A stretch of 64,000 bases of DNA, from assembly GCA_030544235.1 (NCBI GenBank), contig CM060464.1, forward strand, positions 36,503,602-36,567,601, given 5' to 3'. The number at the start of each line of letters is the position of its first letter. Positions within the stretch are counted from its first letter, which is position 1. Under the pieces are notes generated by a model. It was not told the origin of the DNA. It ran no database searches and worked only from the letters and a program-made list of their open reading frames with translations. The position numbers and the translations under genes were made by a program. The stretch is from Lepturacanthus savala. Taxonomy: Eukaryota > Chordata > Actinopteri > Scombriformes > Trichiuridae. This document shows positions 43,491-54,460 of this stretch, in pieces.

Positions 43491-44292
43491 ACAGTTCTCT
43501 ATATGTTTTCAGCTTCTTTCAAATATACAAAAAGTTTATTTTAACAGAATAAACATTCTGCACATTCTTCACCAGAACGCAGGAAATTAACTGTCTGATG
43601 CTTAAGACGACATCTTTAAACTGAGTGTGAAGTGTTGTTGGATTCAACATTTAAATGAATATTCTTGTCAGCTGATTCCAGCATTTGCAATTAGTTGAGG
43701 AGATTAATGACCGTCAGAGTTTCTTTGAAGAACAGAAGCGTTAACCTCTTCTTCTCAAACATTACCATGTTTTTTTTTTTACTTTCAGAAACTAATCAGA
43801 GATCTGATCAGGATCCCAGAAAAGGAGAAAAACAACACTAATCTGCCTCTGATTAGAAGTGAATAAGAACTGTGTCACAAACACCTGAAATACTGAAAAA
43901 TAAAGCCCTGATGAATCACCTCTCTGATTAAAGGAAGACATCATCAATCACCCACAAACCCACTGATACCGAGCCGAGCGGCTGAAACCAATAAACAGCC
44001 GACCGGAGGATTTCTCCTCGATACAGAATCACTTTATTACTAAAGTCCGTCATCCTTCCAGAGAGACAGATTCTGCACCGGAGAGATTTAAAGACTCGAG
44101 TTTCTGTTATTTTCTTCATCATAAGGTGTTTGACTCTATTTCTTCCATATCGTAGGAATATCATTTCATCTCTTCCCAACAGTCAGCAGCAGCCTCACAC
44201 TCACTTTACAGATTGAGGTTTGTATGATACAAACAAGTTGCTGTTGCACGTTTTGTTATTAGCAACTTTATTGTCATTATATGGTGTATATA
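43491..44292. other. Intergenic sequence
   Basis: No domain in the short minus-strand frame at 43928-44179. Nothing recognised. Confidence 0.4.
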
Positions 44293-45304
44293 CACTCACC
44301 GGCCACTTTATTAGGTACACCATGCTAGTAACGGGTTGGACCCCCTTTTGCCTTCAGAACTGCCTCAATTCTTCATGGCATAGATTCAACAAGGTGCTGG
44401 AAGCATTCCTCAGAGAGTTTGGTCCATATTGACATGATGGCATCACACAGTTGGCGCAGATTTGTCGGCTGCACATCCATGATGTGAATCTCCCGTTCCA
44501 CCACATCCCAAAGATGCTCTATTGGATTGAGATCTGGTGACTGTGGAGGCCATTTGAGTACAGTGAACTCATTGTCATGTTCAAGAAACCAGTCTGAGAT
44601 GATTCCAGCTTTATGACATGGAGCATTATCCTGCTGAAAGTAGCCATCAGAAGTTGGGTACATTGTGGTCATAAAGGGATGGACATGGTCAGCAACAATA
44701 CTCAGGTAGGCTGTGGCGTTGCAACGATGCTCAATTGGTACCAAGGGGCCCAAAGAGTGCCTCAGTTTCCTGTTCTTAGCTGAAAGGAGCGGCACCCGGC
44801 GTGGTCTTCTGCTGCTGTAGCCCATCTGCCTCAAAGTTGGACGTACTGTGCGTTCAGAGATGCTCTTCTGCCTACCTTGGTTGTAACGGGTGGTTATTTG
44901 AGTCACTGTTGCCTTTCTATCAGCTCCAACCAGTCTGGCCATTCTCCTCTGACCTCTGGCATCAACAAGGCATTTCCGCCCACAGAACTGCCGCTCACTG
45001 GATATTTTTTCTTTTTCGGACCATTCTCTGTAACCCTAGAGATGGTTGTGTGTGAAAATCCCAGTAGATCAGCAGTTTCTGAAATACTCAGACCAGCCCT
45101 TCTGGCACCAACAACCATGCCACGTTCAAAGTCACTCAAATCACCTTTCTTCCCCAAACTGATGCTGGTTTGAACTGCAGGAGATTGTCTTGACCATGTC
45201 TACATGCCTAAATGCACTGAGTTGCTGCCATGTGATTGGCTGATTAGAAACTAATTGTTAAAGAGCAGTTGGGCAGGTGTACCTAATAAAGAGGCTGGTG
45301 AGTG
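44293..45304 (-). mobile_element. DD36E Tc1-like transposon, copy 2, internally deleted
   Basis: Terminal repeats CACTCACCGGCCACTTTATT and an inverse ending GGCTGGTGAGTG, with TA at 44291-44292 and 45305-45306. By eye nearly identical to 19149-20370 apart from a 207-bp deletion and a few substitutions. Confidence 0.93.
44373..45160 (-). pseudogene. Tc1-like transposase, DD36E, deleted and frameshifted
   Basis: The 189-codon C-terminal frame starts MARLVGADRKATVTQ and ends in QHLVESMP, as in the copy at 19.2-20.2 kb. It lacks 69 consecutive residues, so KNRKLR runs straight into SLGPLVPIEHR. The lost block includes WSDESRF with the first catalytic Asp and the glycine loop before HYLGPL. FQQDNAPCH and SPDLNPIEHLW remain. 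The N-terminal part (KKGDLSDFERG, TADLLGFSHTTISRV) is in a different frame, because one T is missing in GGTTACAGAG compared with GGTTTACAGAG in the other copy. Different frameshifts in the two copies mean that each died independently. Confidence 0.9.
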
Positions 45305-45593
45305 TATGTATATATAGCTGAGAATTTTAACTTTAACAACGTTTATAGAAAGTCCTGAGCTGAAACTAGAAACTCTAAATTGTGTTTTTGACATTGATAC
45401 AACAATAGAACATGAGATTTGGGGGTTTATCTCTGATAAGAGTCATTGTGATGCTGCAGGTGGTGCGTTAAGGTACAAGAGGAAGAAGGACCTTAACAAT
45501 CAGATGTTTTCTTCATAAAGTATTTATCCATCCATCCATTTTCTACACCTGCGTATTTATGTATTCATTTATTTTCTACTTTTTTGTAAATAC

Positions 45594-46069
45594 TGTGGCA
45601 TGGAGGGAAGGCCACCTGGCCAGTCCACTGACAGATCACACAGGTGTGGTGTGATGCCTGAGGGCATTTTAATTCAAACAGAAAGTCAATCGGAAATAGT
45701 TCAGGGTGTCGGAGCAGAGTGAGGGCTCAGGGCAGGTGTGGGGGTTTTGCTCCAGGTGAGAGGTGCCAGGGGGCCAGGGTTTAGAGCGCCGGCAGCAGAG
45801 GGTCGGGGCTTCCTCCATGGCTCCATGAGTCTGGGAAGAAAAGAGGCTGGAGTGAGAGCGATAAAAGAAAACACGTAATCAGGCTTCTCTCCTGACTCAC
45901 TGTTCTGCTCGCTTCCCCTGATGTGAGGGCAGTGAACCCTTTCATGCTGGGGCCAGGAACGAGCTGCAGCTCTTCTAGGCTCCTCCCTCTTCTCAGGTGT
46001 GTTGAGTTGGCTGATTAGCACCTTCTAGTTGGGGAGGAGCCCGAGGGAGACAGCCAGGGGCTCTGCTAC
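45594..46069 (-). mobile_element. Gypsy solo LTR
   Basis: On the minus strand it begins TGTAGCAGAGCCCC (if the A at 46070 is included) and ends GCCACA, so it has TG...CA ends. ATAC stands at 45590-45593 and 46071-46074, a likely short target duplication. A GAATTAAAATG polyadenylation-type signal lies near the end. It matches both outer parts of the collapsed provirus at 14018-15109. Its 106-codon open frame is a shadow. Confidence 0.75.
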
Positions 46070-46084
46070 AATACATGTAAACGC

Positions 46085-46235
46085 GTATATGTGGAGACAC
46101 CGATCGTTAATTAGTTGTAGTTGTACTCATGCACAGTTTTGAACTACTTGTACTTTACTAGAGTTTTTCCATGAGATACTACTTCATACTTGACATTTTG
46201 GAGGGAAATATTGTACTTTTACTTGACTACTTTTA
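46085..46235. repeat. Possible ACTTTTACTTGACTA-type MITE end
   Basis: GTACTTTTACTTGACTAC and ACTTGTACTTTACTAG resemble the repeat suggested at 2549-2950, in the inverse sense. Confidence 0.3.
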
Positions 46236-46491
46236 TCTGAAGCTCTAGTTACCAGTTGCATTTTATATAAAATGTTTATAAGATTATATATTAATATCCT
46301 AACTGGTATTCTGCTGTTTTAAAAATCGTTATACATTTTGAGTGAAAGTTATATCAATATTGTGTGTTACTACTTTATAAGCATATTATAGACTTACATA
46401 ACCTGCAGTAGTATTCCTATTAACCAATACTACCATCCAAGGTATTGTTGTATGATTGTTTCTACAATGATAATGTAAAACATAAAAAATA

Positions 46492-46492
<1 letters not shown>

Positions 46493-46537
<45 letters not shown>
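46493..46537. repeat. (TA)n microsatellite
   Basis: About 22 TA dinucleotides. Confidence 0.97.
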
Positions 46538-46545
<8 letters not shown>

Positions 46546-47889
46546 TTTTTCAAATACTGTATGTCATACCAAATACTGCCATGAGCAGTTTTTAATTGTG
46601 GCATATAAAGGCAAAATCATAAGTAAACATACCTCAAATCTCCAGAGGGTTAAATAAGGTGATGTGTGAACCCCAAAAAAATCCTTTAAGGCTGATTCAT
46701 TTCCCAGGACAGACAGCAGGTTTCTCTCCGTTCATTAATCATCCTCCTCAATCTGAAAAACAAGCATTCTTTGTATTTTAAAGCTGACTGCTTTATAAAA
46801 GCAGCAGACGTGCACTAATCTAAACGTGTGACGTATGGAGCCTTCTGATTCTCTCCTCCACTTTTAAACAGAAAAAAAAAACAATAAAATCCTGAACACT
46901 CATTGGCTGCAGATCCATGAGCACCAGCCCAGTTCAATATCTGTGCTGCTAATGCGGAAAAGTTAGTGACTTACTGCTGCATAAATAAACACAATTTGCT
47001 GCAATGACTGTGCAAATATGCCCAAAAACTTCTAGAGAGGAACCTGACAGAAGCTAATGGCTAGGCATCTCATCAGTGTCATCAGACACATCAGTCGGTG
47101 AATGACTGCAGGAGTTAGGTTATGTTAAACTCAGGGTAAGTTAAATCTGAGATGAGAGAAACCGAGTTATCTGTTCCAGAAAGAGAGGAAACTGAAACTC
47201 TAAGTCAGTCTCCATAGTAACATACTCGGTCACCATGGTAACAGACTCTGTGAACATCACCTGCTGCTGGCAGGTTTACCTTGTACAAACCGTGAGTTTC
47301 TACCTGTCTTCTCCCTCATGAAGAAGCTCTTCAACATGGATCGTCCATGAATTCTCAATCTGATCCACATCAAAGTTCAAATTATTAGAAACACTTTATG
47401 TCTTTATGTAGGACTAAATAAATCTACACTTTTACTGATTGTGAGTGTCACTATCAATTCTTCCTAAAGAATATGAAGAATTTGAAACTTCTTTATGAAC
47501 AAAACCTTCATCATCAGATGAATATTTCTCCTCCTGCTTAGGATTAAACATTCTTTTAAAACAACACCTCACACATCATGAAACTGATTGACCTGATTAA
47601 TGGAGTGAATCTCTGTTCCTGCTTCTCTCAGCTTCCTGTGTGCAGTTTTCTGAAAGAATAAACGGATGTCAACCATATATTGATGGTTATGTCTCTGTTT
47701 ATTTTAACAACTTTTAACAACTTTTTTTTCTAAAAACTTGTGCATTTTAGAAAAAAAAAAGTTGTTAGTGAAGAATCAACTGTTTTTATAAAGAGAAACA
47801 GACAGTTTGAGTTGTGCAGTCAGGTTTTAAACCGCAGTATTTCTTACAGTGATTAATGGTCTAGCGGTTGTAGCTAACGCTGGAAAATC
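46538..47889. other. Intergenic sequence
   Basis: Nothing recognisable; a local inverted pair of T and A runs occurs near 47722-47760. Confidence 0.4.
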
Positions 47890-47990
47890 TTCAGGTTAAG
47901 TTGTGTTAGATCTAAGTGCTGCATTCAACATTATTTCACTGGAACGTGTCCAACACTCGGCTGGCATCAATGGCTGAGTTTTGCAGTGTT
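47890..47990 (+). pseudogene. LINE reverse transcriptase scrap (motif A)
   Basis: Codons read VVLDLSAAFNIISLERVQ, matching motif A of L2/CR1-type reverse transcriptase with the second Asp changed to Asn (AAFD to AAFN). Sequence on either side is not recognisable and a stop follows within 20 residues. It is too short to assign to a particular element. Confidence 0.55.
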
Positions 47991-48867
47991 CAAAGGTTAT
48001 AGTCAGAAGCAGGGGTTATCGGGAGGTTCAGGAAATATGTTGGCTGGCCCGGCCGAGCAAGTCCATTAAGGCCTTGCCATGACTTAAGGCCTAGTCATGT
48101 TGATGCAGCTCTTATGACAGTGGCCATCAATAACATAGAACATGTCATTGATCTGGGTTGGACTGAATTTCTGTTCAATAGTTACACATTGTGTGAGTCC
48201 AACCAACATTTATAGCATGTACTCGCTCCATATTGTACCTTAGTAATGTTTACCCTACACAGGCATAGTGCTGTCTAGTGGTCAGATTGCATATTTTTGT
48301 GCGTAGACATGGCAGGCTGGTGTTGGAACAGGTGGGGGATTTCCACACAAAAAAGCACTAGAAGACATAATAATACATGGAAGGTAGTTGTGGTTAGGGC
48401 GTGGGTAGGTGAGTGGGCTAGAAGGTTAGGGTTAGGGGTAGTAGGCCGTCAGAGTATTCCTGGTGGATTTTGTATCCCACTCCACCCCTGGTCACAGTGA
48501 TTCTCTGTGGAGACAAAAGTAAACTTTCAACTATAAGGTCAATGGTTCACAGAATATTCAAGTGGAAATTGAGTGAATAAATTAAAAATCAGACCAGCAG
48601 GTATATTTTCATAACCCACCAACCATAAATATAATAATATATATATATATATATGCATGCATCAGTCAGAAGCCTGCCCTTGCCTGCACCATGCCTTCCA
48701 GCAGAGCAGCTTGGCCACTCCACTACCTTCAGGTCTTCACCATCACACCTGCCTGGGCCACATTTCTTCCAAAGATTTCAAATTCCATGCTAGTATATCC
48801 ATGCTTTTAACTCGCCTGAGAGGCCAGACTTGTCACTGCTCTTACCCACCTGGCAGATAGACTGAAC
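47991..48867. other. Intergenic sequence
   Basis: A short (TA)n lies at about 48637-48654. No gene recognised. Confidence 0.4.
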
Positions 48868-49070
48868 TGACGAGTCTTTGAGATTGCTGTTAAACACCTT
48901 GCCCAGGCTCTTCACTGACTGATGGTGGAAAAAGGATGTCTGGATGATGTGACTGATGTGAGACTTGAAGGTAAGTGCAGGGTCCATGTAGATGCCAAGG
49001 TTTGTGAGGGATAGAGTGACCATTGATGCAGAGAGAGAAATTTTCAGGGTCAGAGTAAAGGCAGAATCAG
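48868..49070 (-). pseudogene. LINE reverse transcriptase fragment (post-YADD region)
   Basis: Minus-strand codons read SMVTLSLTNLGIYMDPALTF followed by KSHISHIIQTSFFHHQ, matching the segment after the catalytic core in L2/CR1-type reverse transcriptase ('V.NLGV..DP.L.F..HI......FFHLRNI'). The frame stays open for about 130 codons including a DSD-rich upstream stretch, but no catalytic motif is present. The part beyond FFHHQ (KSLGKVFNSNLKD) diverges from the family. Dead fragment. Confidence 0.6.
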
Positions 49071-49184
49071 AATCAACGTCAGGGTCAATGTCAGATCCAT
49101 AGTCAGAGTCAGGGTTAAAGCCTAAGTCAGAATCAGAATCAGAGGCATAGTCAGAGTTAGAATTAGAGTCAAAGTCAGAGTCAT
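49045..49184 (-). repeat. AGTCAG hexamer-type minisatellite
   Basis: Tandem (GTCAGA/ATCAGA/GTCAGG) hexamers. On the minus strand they read as a DSD/NSD-rich stretch in frame with the LINE fragment. Confidence 0.85.
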
Positions 49185-49835
49185 GTCACATTTTTTTTGT
49201 TTTTTTTTTGTTTCTACCTTCTGTTTTATTTTGATATTTTATTATATTATAAAATTAGTATGTCTTAATTAATTAAATTATAAATTATATCCTTTCTCCT
49301 TGTGTTTTATATATTATAAATATAATATATCCATATTATTTAACAGTTATTTAAACGTTTAGTTTGATCATTAACCAGTGAGAACTCCAAAGTAACATTT
49401 AGATTGCCAAGCTTTACCTTTGTTGTGCCCACAAAGACAATATATGCAAAAGGGTTGCTCAGCTGCCTGGCGGAGCCTGGAACTTGTGACCCCCCCAGCT
49501 TCTCTGCTCCCAAATGATTATCCAGCTGCTTTCAGCGTCTCACTGACCTGCAGATGACCAAGGACTCAACAACGTCCAGCGAGCACCACTGAAGAAACTC
49601 AGACATGGTTCTTCAACCAATAACAAGGATTAATGAAGAGCAACGCAGCCTGCACGAAGGATTTGCTCCGCCACACCAGAGCTTCAACAACATCTTCAAA
49701 CATTTCAAGGAAGCAGAACCAAAGAGCAACTCTTCTTCTTCCTGTCCATGGACTGGTAACATGACTTGAGCAGAACAGAACATTAACAAACACAGATAAA
49801 CAAGACTGATGAACTTTATTAATGTGATGAGATCA
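49185..49835. other. AT-rich then mixed intergenic sequence
   Basis: Nothing recognised. Confidence 0.4.
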
Positions 49836-50400
49836 TAGGCTACAGTTCACTGTGTTGGTAGTTCACTGGCATTAAGTCTACACACACACACACACACAGT
49901 CGGCTAACAGACAAAGAGCGCCACATGACCTGAACTACATAGAACAGCCACCATGGCAGCCATCTTTGTAGTTCCCCTACAGAACCACACACACACAGCA
50001 TACTCCCATTTAGTTTAGATTGTTTATTGTGTATTTTTACTTTTGTATTTTTTGAATAAATGCTTTTGATTAACACATGCTGCCTCTTTAACGTTGTACA
50101 ATAATATAATATACCAACCTCTACTTTAGAACTCTGAATCCTTCAACTATTAATAGCTATTAATACAATGATCCTGACTTTTGATATTGAGTTAATTGTT
50201 AATAAGACTTCCAAATTATTAGTTTATTACAATTCATGAGACTGAATCAGTGAAGTGACTCTTTCCTCTCACAAACTTAATTATTATGCTCTAATTTTAA
50301 TGAATAAATTATTATAAATAATTATTTCTAATAATTCTTTCTGATAGTCTTTCACCTGAACAATTAGTGTCAGACACAACATAGTCTGACATTCTGCTGA
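49836..50400 (+). repeat. LTR-like interspersed repeat, copy 3
   Basis: Starts TAGGCTACAGTTCACTGTGT. Contains CATGGCAGCCATCTTTGTAG, a GAATAAATGC polyadenylation-type signal at about 50055, TTAATAGCTATTAATAC and GAGACTGAATCAGTGAA. The most complete of three copies. Position of the signal suggests an LTR; ends not fixed. Confidence 0.6.
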
Positions 50401-50770
50401 TAAAGTAGGCTAAATAAAGTAAAACATTTTATTTGGTATCACCATGGTACAACACCTTTTTAAATATATTAAAAGGACAACTGCTTTACAGCAGGCAAGT
50501 AATAGAAAAGAGTTATTGTTATGTTGCTGGTGATCGGTGAATGTCATATTTAATAAAATTTTACCTTGAGGACGTTTTGTCAATGACCAAAGAGGTTCCT
50601 GTTGCAACTGGAGCTTATTTATTGATACTTCAACACTTATTAATTCTATATTTATATAAACAAAACATACTTGATTTAATTTTATTTTTATTAAAACATA
50701 GACGATTATCTGTTTTATAATACATGGTATGGATTGCAGATATTTAAGAAATACAGGTTGGAAGGTAGAT
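50401..50770. other. AT-rich intergenic sequence
   Basis: Nothing recognised. Confidence 0.4.
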
Positions 50771-50890
50771 GATTTTTTTTTTTTTTAGATTTTTTTTTAA
50801 GATTTTGCCTTTATTATGTACATGTAGTGACTGAAAGAGAGAGAGGAAATAGGGGGAAGAGAGGAGGAGAATGACATGGGGGGCATGGTG
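50771..50890 (+). repeat. Fragment of a common fish repeat (T-rich then GAGAGAGAGG)
   Basis: TTAAGATTTTGCCTTTATTA, then a purine-rich GAAAGAGAGAGAGGAAATAG and AATGACATGGGG. This order is familiar from a fish interspersed repeat. Family not named. Confidence 0.45.
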
Positions 50891-50892
50891 GC

Positions 50893-52226
50893 CTGCAAAT
50901 AAAAGAAAAACTACACAACGGAAGTGAATTACCGGGGTCTATTATTGGCGGTGCACCTGTAATTTTTATGTGAGCGAAGAAGAATACGAAGAAGAGGAGG
51001 TGTTGTAAAGCAGAAGTGATTAGGGGACAAATAATAGTTTCTCCAGTAGGTGGCGCTATATGACCATTATGGCCGGCAAGGATGATTGATGAAGAAGACT
51101 GGAGGTTGTTGTTGTTGTTCTCCTCGTGACTGAGAGGGATGCATCGTTTTTCTAATCCAGATAAAAAGTGGAAACTCTACATCTGTGTTTTTTGGTCATT
51201 TTTATTGTCAAGTTAACACATATTTTTGGAGGAATACGAAGAAGAATTATCAGTGTATCATTCGTTCATTCCATATCCGTTTTAGAATCTAAAATCAGAA
51301 AACAAATAACGACTTATTTTTCAATGTTTTGATTTTGTTTTGAAGTTAAAAATAGAATATGTGTCCCTGGAAGATGAGGACTGACTGCTCTTTTACTTTA
51401 TATATCTTTTATATGCTACTTAATTATTTCCTGTCTTCTTTTGGATTATTTAACTGTGTTATATGTATGTGTGTGTTTATATATGTATATGCATTTAATG
51501 TTTATATATACAGCGCTCATTGTTAGTTTGGGGGGGGGTTATTTGTTTGTTTATTTTTGTCTTGTATATTTTGTTTTCCTACTGTTCATAAAACTGCAAA
51601 AAAAACAATAAAAAGAATTTGAAAAAAAATAGAATATGAGACAAGGGAATTATCATGGGATTTTTGTTCTATTCGATTTTGGTTTGTATCATTTTCAATG
51701 TGTTGTGACCCGGAAGTTGTTGGCTTTACTTCAGTAAAGTTGTAAAGATATTGACAGATTGGGACTTCCAGGATTAATAACTGAGCCAAAACGTTGTCTA
51801 AACACCAACGATGCTCTGTCCCTCAACCAGAACATGGACTATGAACTACAGTGACAAAAAACAACAATTGTTGTATAAATTGTTGTGTAAATTGTTGCAA
51901 ATGTAAACCGTCCTCTTAGCTCGATGGATAACGTTGATCTCTATGTGATCTCTATCGCTGAGCGAGTGAACATACATCCCTCTCAGTCACGGGGACAACA
52001 ACAACAACAACCTCCAGTCTTCTTCATCAATCATCCTTGCCAGCCATAATGGTCATATATCGCCACCTACTGGAGAAACAATTATTCGCCCCCTAATTAC
52101 TTCTGCTTTTCAACACCTCCTCTTCTTCGTATTCTTCTTCTTCACTCACATAAAAAAATTACAGGTGCACTGCCAGTAATAGTCCCACACACACTTCCGT
52201 TGTGTAGTTTTCTTGTATTTGCAGTG
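50893..52226. mobile_element. Foldback element with about 250-bp arms
   Basis: Arms at about 50893-51141 and 51973-52226 are inverses with high identity; for example CTACACAACGGAAGTG, CAGTAGGTGGCG and CAAGGATGATTGATGAAGAA on the left appear inverted on the right. The loop of about 830 bp is AT-rich and holds a LINE 3' end at 51362-51624. The class is unknown; it may be the interior of the hAT whose end is at 52345. Confidence 0.85.
51362..51624 (+). mobile_element. Short LINE 3' end with poly-A tail and 14-bp TSD
   Basis: A 14-bp direct repeat, AAAAATAGAATATG, lies at 51348-51361 and 51625-51638. Between them the sequence ends CAATAAAAAGAATTTGAAAA, a polyadenylation signal plus short A tail, and includes GTTTGTTTATTTTTGTCTTG. 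This is the signature of target-primed insertion of a LINE (L1/Tx1-like) 3' end. There is no coding part. Confidence 0.7.
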
Positions 52227-52345
52227 GTGTTTCTTTTTGTTTGCAGCATTGAGGGTTCCCGTCCACCATAGGTTGGGGGCGGGGGGCTCGAAAAGTCTGT
52301 TATGTACAAAAGGGGGGGCCTGGCAAAAAAGTTTGGGAACCACTG
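52227..52345. mobile_element. hAT right end
   Basis: Ends in GGCAAAAAAGTTTGGGAACCACTG, split here as GGCAAAAAAG + TTTGGGAACCACTG: the inverse of a CAGTGGTTCCCAAA terminus. The matching left end was not found next to the foldback. Confidence 0.6.
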
Positions 52346-53559
52346 CTGTAGTATATATTGAAAACGTGTCCACAAACACAATGAAAAGCAACACATTATC
52401 TGCACTGTCCACAGTAGCAGCAATGATATAATACTCTGTTGTTGAGTGTTAATTCAATGTAGAGAAGCACACGACAGATGCTAATTGAAATAGTGGAGAG
52501 ATGTTGAGAGATGTTAGACCAAATCACACCTGCACTGTTGTCTATGAACAGTTTCCCATGAAAATTGAATAGAAATTGGTAAAACGTTGTGACAGTCCAC
52601 AGCAGTACAATTACCAGCTAGTTATGCAGTACAGAGCAAGGAGAGACAAGAGGAAGAATTAATGGCCATAGGATAGAAGTGAGAGACCAGTGTTACATGC
52701 ATTAGCTATGATATGAAACACTGTGCTTACATTACATATCCTACACATTACTATCATGTCTCAGGCATTAAAAACTGGTATTCATCTAGTTATTGCTACT
52801 TACCAGTCACAATACTTAAGAGGTTGTTTAAGTTCTATCTCATACTCGTTAATGTTCATCCACAAAACATGGAAATGTCCATCCTTCGCGGATGGTGACG
52901 GGCATGAAGGCATCATCAGGGACATTATTGGATGATACCAATAGTGGGGAGATGGTGAATTAAGTTACGTTTATTATATCTGTTCGTTTTGATATTTCTG
53001 TAATTTCTTTCAGGACAGATGGATTAATTCTCTACTATTGATGAACATGTCTTGGTGTAACTTGCAGAAATTAATAACTATTGATATTTGTCTACAGAGA
53101 CGTGAGTCTCCCCGGCATCGCGGTGGAGTCCAGGTGGCTTCATTTTTTCTAAATTCACCTTGATTTTAGTTATTTTCAGTTAAGTTGGGGTAACTGTCTT
53201 TCAGATCTTTTTTTGTAAATATTTTTTTTGGAAATGCACCGTTGGTGGTACATGTATGGAAACTCTGAGTCTGCCTCCTTAATCCTTTCGCTCTGGCCAG
53301 GTCTACCACACCATGATTTGTGATTTCTAATAAAATTGAATCAAATGTCAATGCTGAGCTGAGTCTCTGAACTGTGATCATGTCTCCTGCGAGCGGCGGG
53401 ATGAGGAGCTGCTGCTGACACGATCCAGATGGGAGTCGCACCTGACTTGGTCACTTCTCAAAGAAGACAGCACTGTTTATTTTAGGATGAGGACCACAGA
53501 TGCAATAATTTACCATGTTTCTGATAAATTAAAACAATCCAAAACTCTTATAAATACAC
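52346..53559. other. Intergenic sequence
   Basis: Nothing recognised. Confidence 0.4.
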
Positions 53560-54460
53560 TGACTTACTAAAACATGACCTCTCTGACTGATAACCAACCA
53601 ACACCCACGCTGAAACACAGGTATGTTCTGAGCAGGGATTTGTACGTGGTGATGGATGGATGGATGCTACAGCTGAGATAGCATGGTCACCTCTGTGTTT
53701 AAATTGCTGTGTTTTGCTGTTAAAGTCTGGGTTGGCCGACCTGAGGGATCTGGTGGTAGAGTAAGGGGTTAGTGACAGCCAGTCCATTCAGGGATATATA
53801 AGTAAAGAGAAGTAGTTTGAATTGAATTCTGGATTTGACAGGTAACCAGTGGAGAGAGGCTAGGATAGGGGTGATTTCATCTCCTTTCCGGGTTCCTGTT
53901 AGTCTGTAAGTCTGACTCTGGTGTTCTGTACTATTGTAGGTGATGAGGGATGGCTGATTGATTCCGGTGTATAATGAATTGCAGTAGTCAACATGGGTGG
54001 AGATGAATGGATTGCAATCTCTAGAATCTTGAAAGAGAGGAATGTCTTTAGTTTTGTGATGGTGCAGAGTTGGAAGAAACTGTTTTATACTACAGAATTG
54101 ACCTGCTTATTGAACTTTAATTTAAAATCAATAATGAAGCTGATGTTTTTAACAGGTGGTTTGATGAAGGTGGATAGGTTGCCTGTCTGATATAAATTAA
54201 TATTCTCATGGAGGCCAAAAAGAATGATTTCTGTTTTATTGTCGTTGAGTTGAAGAAATGCCATCCAGGATTTAATTTTATTTATGCAATTGGTGATGGT
54301 GATTTCAGAATTGTCATCGGGTTTGAGTGGAAAATAGAGCTGGGTGTCATCGGCGTAGCAGTGGAAAGAAATGTGATGTTTTTGAATAATCTGACTAAGG
54401 CAAAGCATGTAAATGGAAAACAGGATGGGAACCAGGGTAGCTGAAGTGGAGGAGGGTGGA
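53560..54460 (-). pseudogene. LINE reverse transcriptase fragment with YADD
   Basis: The minus strand reads PILFSIYMLCLSQIIQKHHI and then FHCYADDTQLYFPLKPDD at about 54310-54410. The YADD is the catalytic motif C of reverse transcriptase. It continues with INKIKSWMAFLQLNDNKTEI, a FKLKFNKQVNSVV stretch, and after frame changes VDYCNSLYTGINQP, TPILASLHWLPVKSRIQFKL and YISLNGLA (to about 53760). This is the order seen in L2/CR1-type elements and overlaps the C-terminal part preserved at 385-873. The 107-codon piece with YADD is intact, but motifs A and B are missing upstream and frameshifts break the C-terminal half. No 3' tail is evident. The copy is older-looking than the one at 385. Confidence 0.85.

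Noticed and set aside
45701..46021. 106-codon proline-rich frame
   Set aside because: Lies within the solo LTR and is GC-rich shadow coding.
49045..49184. CRISPR-like array
   Set aside because: Hexameric tandem repeats without spacers; a minisatellite in eukaryotic DNA.
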